17,113 nt of DNA, taken from positions 15,820-32,932 of the forward strand of contig DCAW01000056.1 of assembly GCA_002313895.1 (NCBI GenBank). The letters run 5' to 3'. Positions 6,280 through 12,909 of the stretch are shown here, piece by piece. A program made the translations under genes and the position numbers. The DNA comes from Dehalococcoidia bacterium UBA1123 (GTDB taxonomy: Bacteria > Chloroflexota > Dehalococcoidia > Lucifugimonadales > UBA1123). Positions within the stretch are counted from its first letter, which is position 1; each line of letters opens with the position of its first letter. A model generated the notes under the pieces. It was given only the letters and a program-made list of their open reading frames with translations. It had not been told where the DNA came from and did no database searches.

Positions 6280-6927
6280 CTAGAACAGCATTCGTTCGGC
6301 CCTGCCCCAACGGCTCTGGTGAGCCTGCACAAGTTCCTCGAACTGACAGCTAAATTCTGGCGATTGGATTGTGTCAGTGGTCATGATAAGGGCGTCCTCA
6401 CGATTGTCAGTGTAGTAGCTCTTCCGGACGCCGCGCTCCGTGAATCCGAATTTTTTGTAGAGATTCTGAGCGACAAAGTTGGAGACTCGCACCTCCAGCG
6501 TCACGACACGGGACTCCAATTGTGTCGCCTGTTCAATGGCGGCGATGAGCATCAGCTCTCCGATCCCAAAACCTCGAAATTCATTGCGAACTCCTATGGC
6601 AACGATATGAGCTTCGTCCACCATGTACCAGGTGCCGACAAATCCGGCGACAAATTCCTGCCCAGGCTGCCATGCCGAATTTCGGCGTCGCAGGATGTTG
6701 CTGACCAGTCGGTTGAACAACGGTGTCGACCCAGAAGACTCTGAAGGCGCAGGCGCGGAGTTCGTCTTGCCTTCGTCCTTCCGGTTCGCGACCAGGTATC
6801 GGGCGATCTTGTTCCTCAGTTCGCGCCTGAAGGCAGTGGGAGGAAACAGCGTGGGGAATGCGTCTTGCTCGACCTCAGCAGACTGCGCCATATCACGCTC
6901 GTCCATAGGGCGGACTGCGTATGACAT
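6280..6927 (-). CDS. rimI: GNAT acetyltransferase, RimI-like
   Basis: GCN5-related N-acetyltransferase of about 215 aa that transfers acetyl from acetyl-CoA; the closest type is RimI, which acetylates the N-terminal alanine of ribosomal protein S18. The start at ATG 6927 gives 'MSYAVRPMDERDM', the usual beginning of the fold. GTG at 7014 and TTG at 6963 (with GAGG upstream) are alternatives. The acetyl-CoA loop is RGFGIG inside 'IGVRNEFRGFGIGELM'. The C-terminal part (EVRVSNFVAQNLYKKFGF) is the RimI signature, with a Tyr near the catalytic position. A stretch rich in Ser, Pro and Ala (KTNSAPAPSESSGSTP) is inserted after the second helix, unlike compact E. coli RimI. It lies downstream of folD on the same strand and is probably co-transcribed. 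Confidence 0.75.
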   Translation of the reverse strand: MSYAVRPMDERDMAQSAEVEQDAFPTLFPPTAFRRELRNKIARYLVANRKDEGKTNSAPAPSESSGSTPLFNRLVSNILRRRNSAWQPGQEFVAGFVGTWYMVDEAHIVAIGVRNEFRGFGIGELMLIAAIEQATQLESRVVTLEVRVSNFVAQNLYKKFGFTERGVRKSYYTDNREDALIMTTDTIQSPEFSCQFEELVQAHQSRWGRAERMLF

Positions 6928-7028
6928 GGTATCCGGGTTCGGGGATTGTCTGCTTACACTCAATGGAACCGCCTCGGGTGTGTCCTTCAATTTTAGCACA
7001 CCGTTTCGAGACACAATCGGACGTAAAT

Positions 7029-7937
7029 CTACCCGCCTAGTTTTCGCAGGTGCGGGTGCATGAAATATCGAGCCGCCTTCAAGGTATTCAGGAGCAGCAT
7101 GGCGATGGTCATGGGGCCGACTCCACCCGGAACGGGAGTAATGGCCGCGGCCTTCTCTGAGACCGCATCGTAATCAACATCGCCCACCAAGCGGTAGCCG
7201 CGTTTGCGCTCTGGCGCTTCGATCTGGTTTATGCCCACGTCGATCACCACAACCCCGTCCTTGACCATATCAGCCGTGATGAATCGAGGCTGGCCGATGG
7301 CGGCAATAAGAATGTCGGCTTGCCGGGTAATATCCGCTAGGTTCTTTGTGCGCGTGTGGCACACAGTCACGGTGGCGTTGGAGCCAGCCGAGCGTTGCAT
7401 CAGCAAGTTCGCCACAGGCTTGCCCACTATGTTGCTACGCCCGCAGACAACCACATGCTTGCCTTCGGGGTCGAATCCAGAACGGAGAAGCATCTGCTGG
7501 ATGCCCTCTGGAGTCGCGGGTATGAATCGGGGCAATCCGGCCATCAACAAACCCATGTTGAAGGGATGAAGGCCGTCAACGTCCTTGTCGGGGTTAATCG
7601 ACTCGATAACTGCGTCCTCGTCAATGTGGTCAGGCAAAGGCAGTTGCACCAGGATTGCGTGGATTCGAGCGTCGCCATTGAGGCGGCGCACAACGCTGAG
7701 GACCTCGTCTTGAGTAGTGGAATCCGGAAGCACAATCGACTCGGAGACCATGCCAGCCTCGGTGGCGGCTCTGTCCTTGTTACGAACATAGACCTTCGAT
7801 GCTGGATCGTCACCAACCAGAACCACGGCCAGCCCTGGAACGATTCCGTGCTTGTCTCGCATCTCGGCCACTCCCTCGGCGGCCTCGGCTCTGATCTCCT
7901 TCGCCATCTCTGTGCCATTCATCACCTTGGCTGACAA
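7029..7937 (-). CDS. folD: Methylenetetrahydrofolate dehydrogenase/cyclohydrolase
   Basis: Bifunctional FolD converts 5,10-methylene-THF to 10-formyl-THF in the cytosol through two steps, feeding purine and formyl-Met synthesis. It is 302 aa, slightly longer than E. coli FolD. The start is TTG at 7937, with GAGAGG 6 nt upstream; ATG at 7922 lacks a spaced site. Active-site residues are visible: Tyr50 and Lys54 (SKVYVRNKD), Gln96 (VQLPLP) and Asp119 (DVDG). The NADP-binding motif GRSNIVGKPVA and the C-terminal TPVPGGVGPMT are also intact. It is divergent from acpS with 179 nt between starts, and probably leads a transcript continuing into rimI. Confidence 0.96.
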   Translation of the reverse strand: MSAKVMNGTEMAKEIRAEAAEGVAEMRDKHGIVPGLAVVLVGDDPASKVYVRNKDRAATEAGMVSESIVLPDSTTQDEVLSVVRRLNGDARIHAILVQLPLPDHIDEDAVIESINPDKDVDGLHPFNMGLLMAGLPRFIPATPEGIQQMLLRSGFDPEGKHVVVCGRSNIVGKPVANLLMQRSAGSNATVTVCHTRTKNLADITRQADILIAAIGQPRFITADMVKDGVVVIDVGINQIEAPERKRGYRLVGDVDYDAVSEKAAAITPVPGGVGPMTIAMLLLNTLKAARYFMHPHLRKLGG

Positions 7938-8064
7938 ATCCCACCTCTCATGTTATTTCTGGATTCATGATGCCACAGTATCAAGCGCTTCTCCAGAGGC
8001 AAGTGCGGAGCAATCTTGTAAGTCCAAATGCGTCTCGTGCTTCCAATGCCAACTGCACCAATAA

Positions 8065-8070
8065 TATAAT
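8065..8070 (+). promoter_or_regulatory. Candidate -10 element for acpS
   Basis: A perfect TATAAT at 8065-8070 in the folD/acpS divergent gap, about 47 nt before the acpS ATG. An upstream TTCCAA at 8041-8046 with an 18-nt spacer is a weak -35 (3 of 6). The whole gap (7938-8116) holds no other feature I can support. Confidence 0.4.
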
Positions 8071-8116
8071 GTCGGCGTTCTTGCGTTCAATTCAATCCCA
8101 ATCTTGGGAGATTACT

Positions 8117-8509
8117 ATGCTGGTAGCAGGCGTGGACATAATCGAGATCGCGCGAGTCAAGCGTGTGGCCGAGGAGTACGGGGAACGGTTCTTCCGTCGG
8201 ATATACACTGAGGGAGAGTTGGCGTACTCGCGAGGTCGCGCTCCTCAGCTTGCCAGCAGGTTCGCCGCCAAAGAGGCGACTATGAAAGCTCTCGGCACCG
8301 GAGTCCGAGGCATCCCGTGGAAGGACATTGAGGTGATACGCGGACGCGGGCAGGCTCCCAGAATCGAGCTCCATCGGAAGGCTCTTGCCCGCGCAGAACG
8401 GCTGGGACTCACCGACCTGGCCCTATCTCTCTCCCACTCACGAGAATTTGCGGTGGCATCGGTGGTGGGCGAGAGCGAAAAGGGCAACATTTTACCGAGA
8501 GGGAATTAA
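8117..8509 (+). CDS. acpS: Holo-[acyl-carrier-protein] synthase
   Basis: Transfers 4'-phosphopantetheine from CoA to acyl carrier protein, activating fatty acid synthesis; cytosolic and trimeric in known members. The start at ATG 8117 has GGGAG 6 nt upstream; the frame stays open 50 codons further 5' but that stretch is not family-like. The product is 130 aa, the usual size. The Mg2+/CoA ligands Asp7 (AGVDIIEIARV) and Glu53 (RFAAKEATMKALGTG) are present, and the C-terminal SLSHSREFAVASV strand is conserved. It is followed after 3 nt by a small unknown gene, so the two probably share a transcript. Confidence 0.95.
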   Translation: MLVAGVDIIEIARVKRVAEEYGERFFRRIYTEGELAYSRGRAPQLASRFAAKEATMKALGTGVRGIPWKDIEVIRGRGQAPRIELHRKALARAERLGLTDLALSLSHSREFAVASVVGESEKGNILPRGN

Positions 8510-8512
8510 ACC

Positions 8513-8920
8513 ATGTTATACGTCTCGATACTGACATCCGACAGGTCGCAAGACCCAGAGCTTTGGGCCACGATCTGGCAGGGAACCGCTCCACCCTCCA
8601 TCAACTTGATCGGCGCCTATAATATGGGCAACGACAAGCGGGTGTTCATTTGGGAAGGCGAGGCCTTGGCCGATATCCAGTTTATGGATAGGTTCAACGA
8701 GGTCGGCGTGCTTGAGACATCTCCCGCATTCGACCGAACGTCAGGCTGGCAGGCCGCCTTCTCTAAGGACATCGACGCCTTTCGAGAGGGCAGGCGGCGA
8801 GCAGGCAGAGAACAACAGGAAGCCGCCGTGGACCTGCGAACACGAGGCATGAACGCTCCCAACCGTCACGCGGCTCGCGCGGCGGCTCGCGCCTGGACCG
8901 AAGAACAGGAAATCAAGTAA
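8513..8920 (+). CDS. Hypothetical protein between acpS and an LLM oxidoreductase
   Basis: I do not recognise this 135-aa protein with confidence. The coding frame is tight against acpS (3-nt gap), with a purine-rich GAGAGGGA about 10 nt before ATG. The first 90 residues alternate beta and helix ('MLYVSILTSDRSQDPELW', 'RVFIWEGEALADIQFMDRF'). They resemble small ferredoxin-like or dimeric alpha/beta-barrel proteins such as DUF3303, but this is only a shape impression. The last 45 residues are charged and rich in Ala and Arg (FREGRRRAGREQQEAA) and look helical. No signal peptide or membrane segment. It lies 24 nt before the LLM gene, so a partner role in flavin or F420 oxidation is possible but unproven. 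Confidence 0.75.
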   Translation: MLYVSILTSDRSQDPELWATIWQGTAPPSINLIGAYNMGNDKRVFIWEGEALADIQFMDRFNEVGVLETSPAFDRTSGWQAAFSKDIDAFREGRRRAGREQQEAAVDLRTRGMNAPNRHAARAAARAWTEEQEIK

Positions 8921-8944
8921 CATCAACGGACTTCGGAGGTAATT

Positions 8945-9871
8945 ATGCGAATAGGGATATTCTTTGGAACTATGGGATCTTCGTCAACTCTGGACGGCCT
9001 AATCCAGCAGATCGTCGACGTGGAGGATGATGGCTTCGACAGCTTCTGGACCGCCAACGTCTCCCGCACCGACGCCCTGACAGTGGTGGCCCTGGGAGGA
9101 CAGCGCACCAGCCGTATCGAGATGGGCACTGCGGTGGTCCCAACCTTCCCCCGTCACCCCACGGCGATGGCTCAGCAGGCCCTTACCACAAACGCGGCCA
9201 CAAATGGCCGCTTGATACTGGGAATCGGCCTGTCCCACCAGCCGAATGTTGAGAATCGATGGGGACTGAAGTTTGAAACCCCGGGCCAGCATATGGAAGA
9301 GTATATGACCATATTGCGCTCGATGGTGGACACCGGCAAGGTAGATTTCGACGGATCATTATTCAACGTCCACGCAGAGGTGGACAGGGTTTCGACTGAC
9401 CCGATGACGGTCTGCATCGCGGCGCTGGCCCCTCGGATGCTCCGAATCGCCGGAGAGATGGCCCAGGGAACCATCACCTGGATGGTCGGCCCCACGACTC
9501 TAGACACTCACATCGTCCCACGCATCACAAAGGCAGCCGAAAGCGCCGGACGCGAAGCCCCCAGAGTGTGTGTCGGCCTGCCAATTTGCGTGACCGACGA
9601 CCGCAGCGCAGCCTTCGAGCGGGCAGGCGAATTCTTCCAAAACTACGGCAACCTCCCTAGCTATCGCCGGATGCTAGACATTGAGGGTGTCGAAAGCCCG
9701 GCAGAAGTCGCCATAATCGGCAACGAATCCGAGGTCGAAGTCCAGCTTCGCGCCCTATCCGACGCCGGAGCCACCGACTACCTGGCATCCATATTCCCAG
9801 AAGGCGACGACTCGGCAGCATCGTTCGACCGAACCCGCGCTCTGCTGAAGGGTCTTGTTGGAAAGCTGTGA
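8945..9871 (+). CDS. LLM-class flavin/F420-dependent oxidoreductase
   Basis: Luciferase-like monooxygenase superfamily enzyme with a TIM barrel, 308 aa. The start ATG 8945 follows CGGAGG at 8933-8938 with good spacing. The N-terminus 'MRIGIFFGTMGSSSTLDGL' and the segments 'EMGTAVVPTFPRHPTAMAQQALT' (split across two barrel strands) and 'GRLILGIGLSHQPNVENRWG' are characteristic of the F420-dependent subgroup that I remember as TIGR03564. Whether it uses F420 or FMN cannot be settled without F420 biosynthesis genes, which are not in the window. The substrate is unknown. Expanded LLM families are known in SAR202-type marine Chloroflexota, where they are proposed to oxidise recalcitrant organic matter. 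Confidence 0.87.
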   Translation: MRIGIFFGTMGSSSTLDGLIQQIVDVEDDGFDSFWTANVSRTDALTVVALGGQRTSRIEMGTAVVPTFPRHPTAMAQQALTTNAATNGRLILGIGLSHQPNVENRWGLKFETPGQHMEEYMTILRSMVDTGKVDFDGSLFNVHAEVDRVSTDPMTVCIAALAPRMLRIAGEMAQGTITWMVGPTTLDTHIVPRITKAAESAGREAPRVCVGLPICVTDDRSAAFERAGEFFQNYGNLPSYRRMLDIEGVESPAEVAIIGNESEVEVQLRALSDAGATDYLASIFPEGDDSAASFDRTRALLKGLVGKL

Positions 9872-9879
9872 TTATTGGA

Positions 9880-9908
9880 TTGACAGTTCACCGGCTCCGC
9901 CGTACTCT
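9880..9908 (+). promoter_or_regulatory. Promoter of the DUF433/DUF5615 module, likely leaderless
   Basis: TTGACA at 9880-9885 is perfect, the spacer is 17 nt, and TACTCT at 9903-9908 is a weak -10 (3 of 6). Seven bases after the -10 lies the A of the antitoxin ATG at 9915, so the transcript may begin at the start codon. This fits the absence of a properly spaced Shine-Dalgarno site. Confidence 0.4.
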
Positions 9909-9914
9909 TTGAGG

Positions 9915-10142
9915 ATGAACTATCAACATATCATCACCATGGAGCCTGGCAAACGTGGCGGCAAACCTTGCATCAGAGGGCTACGCATTACTGTTTACGA
10001 TGTGCTAGATTACCTTGCTTCGGATATGTGTGAAGACGAGATTCTCAGAGATTCTGCTGATTTGACCCACGAGGATATCCGGGCATGCCTTGCATTCGCG
10101 GCTGATCGTGAGCGCAGATTCGTATCGATTCCGCCAGGATGA
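9915..10142 (+). CDS. DUF433 antitoxin
   Basis: A 75-aa protein of the DUF433 family, the usual antitoxin partner of DUF5615 PIN-like toxins. The sequence 'MNYQHIITMEPGKRGGKPCI' and 'RGLRITVYDVLDYLA' is the family core, and the rest (THEDIRACLAFAADRERR) forms the helical C-terminal half. The fold is winged-helix-like, so it probably binds its own promoter and the toxin. The start at 9915 is chosen because it begins at the family's usual point; the frame is open upstream to 9855 but overlaps the LLM gene. Its TGA overlaps the toxin ATG by ATGA, typical of translational coupling. The toxin is interrupted, so this antitoxin may now be an orphan. Confidence 0.9.
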   Translation: MNYQHIITMEPGKRGGKPCIRGLRITVYDVLDYLASDMCEDEILRDSADLTHEDIRACLAFAADRERRFVSIPPG

Positions 10143-10471
10143 GGTTGCTGCTGGACCAGAACCTGTCGCCACGGCTCAATGAATTGTTGGCCGACTTGTT
10201 TCCGGGGTCCATGCACGTGAAAGATGTGGGGCTAGAATCAGCGACCGATGATTCCGTGTGAGCCTACGGTGCCCAGCATGAATTTGCAACTGTGTCAAAA
10301 GATTCTGACTTTCGCCAGCATAGTTTTAATTATGGCCATCCTCCGATGGTGATCTGGGTTCGGCTCGGCAATTGCTCGACTGGGGAAATTGAGGCGATTC
10401 TTCGCAGACTACACGATGACATAGTTTCATTCAAGCAAGATGAACGGGGGTCGTTTCTCGCAGTATCTTAG
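10139..10471 (+). pseudogene. DUF5615 PIN-like toxin, interrupted by UGA at codon 41
   Basis: The reading frame from ATG 10139 to TAG 10469-10471 (110 codons) is recognisable throughout as DUF5615, a PIN-like ribonuclease toxin. It begins 'MRLLLDQNLSPRL', continues with 'HVKDVGLESATDDSV', then a TGA at 10259-10261. After that comes 'AYGAQHEFATVSKDSDF' and 'VIWVRLGNCSTGEIEAILRR'. The acidic catalytic residues (Asp6 and SKDSDF) are present on both sides of the stop. Relatives have Trp at the interrupted position (typically ...IWEYA...), so TGG to TGA is the simplest explanation. A Sec reading is unlikely: Trp, not Cys, is replaced and I see no suitable hairpin. The intact remainder suggests a recent mutation or a base error. 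Confidence 0.85.
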
Positions 10472-10507
10472 TTGTATGCTCTACAGGTTCATTCCACTTC
10501 ATGCCGC

Positions 10508-12049
10508 ATGAAAATCGTCACCATTGAACAAATGCGCGCCATTGAGGACCGATCCGAGGAGGCCGGAGTTTCCAAGGACACCCTGATGGAGAACGCGGGG
10601 CTAGCTGTGGCTCGGAGTGTCAGGTATCACTACGGCCCTCTGACAGGCGTTCATATTCTTGTGCTGTTGGGTTCTGGCAACAACGGGGGCGATGGCCTGG
10701 TTGCCGCTCGACACCTCGACACCTGGGGAGCGCAGGTGGATGTCTATATATGTCGAGACCGGCGCGCCCCTGACCCCAAGCTGGATGTCGTCCGAGAGCA
10801 AGGCATCACTGTCACTTGCGCCTCTGATGATCAAGATTTATCCAATCTCCAAAACTTGCTATCCCGCGCTCACGTCGTCATGGACTCCATACTTGGCACT
10901 GGACGTTCAAGGCCCATCGAGGGAGTGGTCAAGGACATCCTGCAAGCCCTGACAAAAGAGCAGACTCACCGCCGGCATCCGAAAATCGTCGCATTGGACG
11001 TGCCCACCGGACTCAACGCCGACACCGGAGCCGTTGACCCATCCACCCCTCATGCTGACCTCACCATATCCTTCGGATACTCCAAACGAGGACACTATGC
11101 CTACCCCGGCGCGGAGTATCTTGGAGAGTTGGAGGTCGCTAATATCGGCCTTCCATTGGAGCTTGATGATGGCGTCGAAATCGAACTGCTTGCCGAGGAA
11201 TGGGCCAGAACCCGCTTGCCGACCCGGCCTGCCAACTCCCATAAAGGGACTTTTGGCCGGACGATGGTGGTCGCCGGTTCTAGAAACTACCTCGGAGCGG
11301 CATATCTAGCCGCGACATCCGCAACCCGGGTTGGGTCTGGACTGGTTACGCTTGCCATCCCTGAGAGCCTTACAACCGCTGTGGCGGCGAAGGCCATTGA
11401 GCCTACGTTTCTGCCTCTGCCGGAATCGGCGCCCGGAATCGTGTCTCCCGACGCGGTGGATTTGGTTTTCGAAAGCCTGCCCGCCTATAATAGTCTGTTG
11501 GTCGGATGCGGAATGGGCCAGGAGAAAGACACAAAACGTTTCATTGAGAGATTGCTGTTGTCTGGTCGCACCCTGCCGCCCACGGTGGTTGACGCTGACG
11601 GACTTAACACTCTATCCCAGGTTGACGATTGGTGGACAAGATTAGCTGACAACGCGATACTCACACCCCATCCAGGAGAGATGGGGCGGTTGACCGGAAA
11701 CTCTTCGCGAAACCAGGATCGAATAACCGCCGCGACGTCGGCGGCGTCTCGATGGAACAAAACTGTGATTCTCAAGGGAGCATGCACAGTGATCGCCTTC
11801 CCCGACGGACGAGCGATGGTCAGCCCGCTCTCCAATCCTGGGTTGGCTACCGCGGGCACAGGCGACGTGCTGGCCGGAGCTATCGCAGGGCTGGTCTCTC
11901 AGGGTCTGTCACCAGCAGACGCATCTGCGTTGGGCGTCTACCTCCACGGCATCGCTGGTGAGCGAGTGCGGGACGAGTTCGGAGACACAGGCATGGTCGC
12001 CAGCGACCTTCTCCCGACCCTACCCACCGTGATCCGAGACCTGCGATAA
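10508..12049 (+). CDS. nnrD/nnrE: Bifunctional NAD(P)HX epimerase/dehydratase
   Basis: A repair enzyme of 513 aa that restores damaged NADHX and NADPHX. The N-terminal YjeF_N domain (about 1-215) interconverts the epimers and the C-terminal ribokinase-like domain (about 220-510) dehydrates the S form using ADP or ATP. Motifs: GSGNNGGDGLVAARHL and LDVPTGLNADTG in the N domain; HKGTFGRTMVVAGS, LTPHPGEMGRL and NPGLATAGTGDVLAGAIAGL in the C domain, the last holding the catalytic Asp. The start is ATG 10508 ('MKIVTIEQMRAIE'), the family's usual beginning; the frame open to 10472 is an extension without support. Domain order matches the fused YjeF of E. coli. It lies 56 nt before menG. Confidence 0.95.
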   Translation: MKIVTIEQMRAIEDRSEEAGVSKDTLMENAGLAVARSVRYHYGPLTGVHILVLLGSGNNGGDGLVAARHLDTWGAQVDVYICRDRRAPDPKLDVVREQGITVTCASDDQDLSNLQNLLSRAHVVMDSILGTGRSRPIEGVVKDILQALTKEQTHRRHPKIVALDVPTGLNADTGAVDPSTPHADLTISFGYSKRGHYAYPGAEYLGELEVANIGLPLELDDGVEIELLAEEWARTRLPTRPANSHKGTFGRTMVVAGSRNYLGAAYLAATSATRVGSGLVTLAIPESLTTAVAAKAIEPTFLPLPESAPGIVSPDAVDLVFESLPAYNSLLVGCGMGQEKDTKRFIERLLLSGRTLPPTVVDADGLNTLSQVDDWWTRLADNAILTPHPGEMGRLTGNSSRNQDRITAATSAASRWNKTVILKGACTVIAFPDGRAMVSPLSNPGLATAGTGDVLAGAIAGLVSQGLSPADASALGVYLHGIAGERVRDEFGDTGMVASDLLPTLPTVIRDLR

Positions 12050-12105
12050 TTGTCTCAGCCTGACGTCTGGCCGCCAAATACCTGAAACCCATCCCAAAGG
12101 TTCCT

Positions 12106-12825
12106 ATGGCCCACCTGACCGGACAAGAACGAGCGCGATACGTCAAGCGAATGTTCGCCCGCATTTCCCGACGATACGACCTTCTAAATACCGTCATGAC
12201 TGGAGGGCGTCACTACGCCTGGCGAAAGAGGGCGACCCGCATGGCCGTCGAAGGCCTGCGCGGGCCTGCTCTGGACATCGCGACAGGCACGGGGGACTTC
12301 GCGTTTGATCTGGCAAGAAGGCCCGAGGTCACGGGCGTCGTGGGCTTGGACTTCACGAGGGATATGCTGACGTTAGCCAACGGCAAAGCGAATCGGCAAA
12401 AGTTGTCCAACCTGACAACATTCGCCGCGGGCGACGCCCACGCTCTGCCTTTCACGGACGACCAGTTCATCTGCGCGACGGTCGGGTTCGGAATCCGAAA
12501 TTTTATAGATTTGCCCACCGCGCTCCGAGAGATGGTTCGCGTCGTTCGCTCTGGAGGCCGCGTGGTGTCTCTAGAGATCGTGCGTATGGAGGGTCGTGGC
12601 CTGATGCCCAAGCTCCTGCCGTTGCACTTCCGATATGTAACGCCCTGGCTCGGCTCGCTGATCGCCAGAGACCGCGAAGCCTACACCTATCTGCCGAAGT
12701 CGGTGGAGAATTTCCTTTCGGCCACAGAACTTGACCAGGCGATGCGGGATTCAGGACTCCAAAACATCAGGCACAAGAAGCTAGGCTTGGGCACGGTTGC
12801 CATTCACATCGGAGAAAAGCCCTGA
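12106..12825 (+). CDS. menG/ubiE: Demethylmenaquinone (ubiquinone-type) C-methyltransferase
   Basis: SAM-dependent methyltransferase of 239 aa that adds the ring methyl group in the last step of menaquinone synthesis. The first part 'VKRMFARISRRYDLLNTVMTGG' is the UbiE/MenG N-terminal signature. The SAM loop is 'LDIATGTGDFAFDLA' (residues 56-70), followed by the acidic ribose contact in 'GLDFTRDML'. Later come 'VGFGIRNFIDLPTALREMVRV' and 'FLSATELDQAMRDSGL', all family motifs. It is complete and of normal length. In an organism of this type menaquinone is more likely than ubiquinone. A weak spacing of 84 nt separates it from hyuA, with a possible new promoter between them. Confidence 0.95.
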   Translation: MAHLTGQERARYVKRMFARISRRYDLLNTVMTGGRHYAWRKRATRMAVEGLRGPALDIATGTGDFAFDLARRPEVTGVVGLDFTRDMLTLANGKANRQKLSNLTTFAAGDAHALPFTDDQFICATVGFGIRNFIDLPTALREMVRVVRSGGRVVSLEIVRMEGRGLMPKLLPLHFRYVTPWLGSLIARDREAYTYLPKSVENFLSATELDQAMRDSGLQNIRHKKLGLGTVAIHIGEKP

Positions 12826-12837
12826 GAGATTTCGGTG

Positions 12838-12879
12838 TTGTGATAGATGCGATGACAGGATACAGTAGCGACTATCCTG
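12838..12879 (+). promoter_or_regulatory. Candidate hyuA promoter with overlapping inverted repeat
   Basis: TTGTGA (12838-12843) and TACAGT (12861-12866) are each 4 of 6 to consensus and are separated by 17 nt. A perfect 7-bp inverted repeat, CAGGATA (12856-12862) and TATCCTG (12873-12879), overlaps the -10 and the expected transcription start. This is the arrangement of a repressor site. No clear Shine-Dalgarno site precedes the hyuA ATG. Confidence 0.35.
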
Positions 12880-12909
12880 AGAACATTTTGACATCGCGAG
12901 TAGAACCAC

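Noticed and set aside
10259..10261. Selenocysteine at the UGA in the DUF5615 toxin
   Set aside because: The family residue is Trp, not Cys, and I see no properly placed hairpin; a nonsense mutation is simpler.
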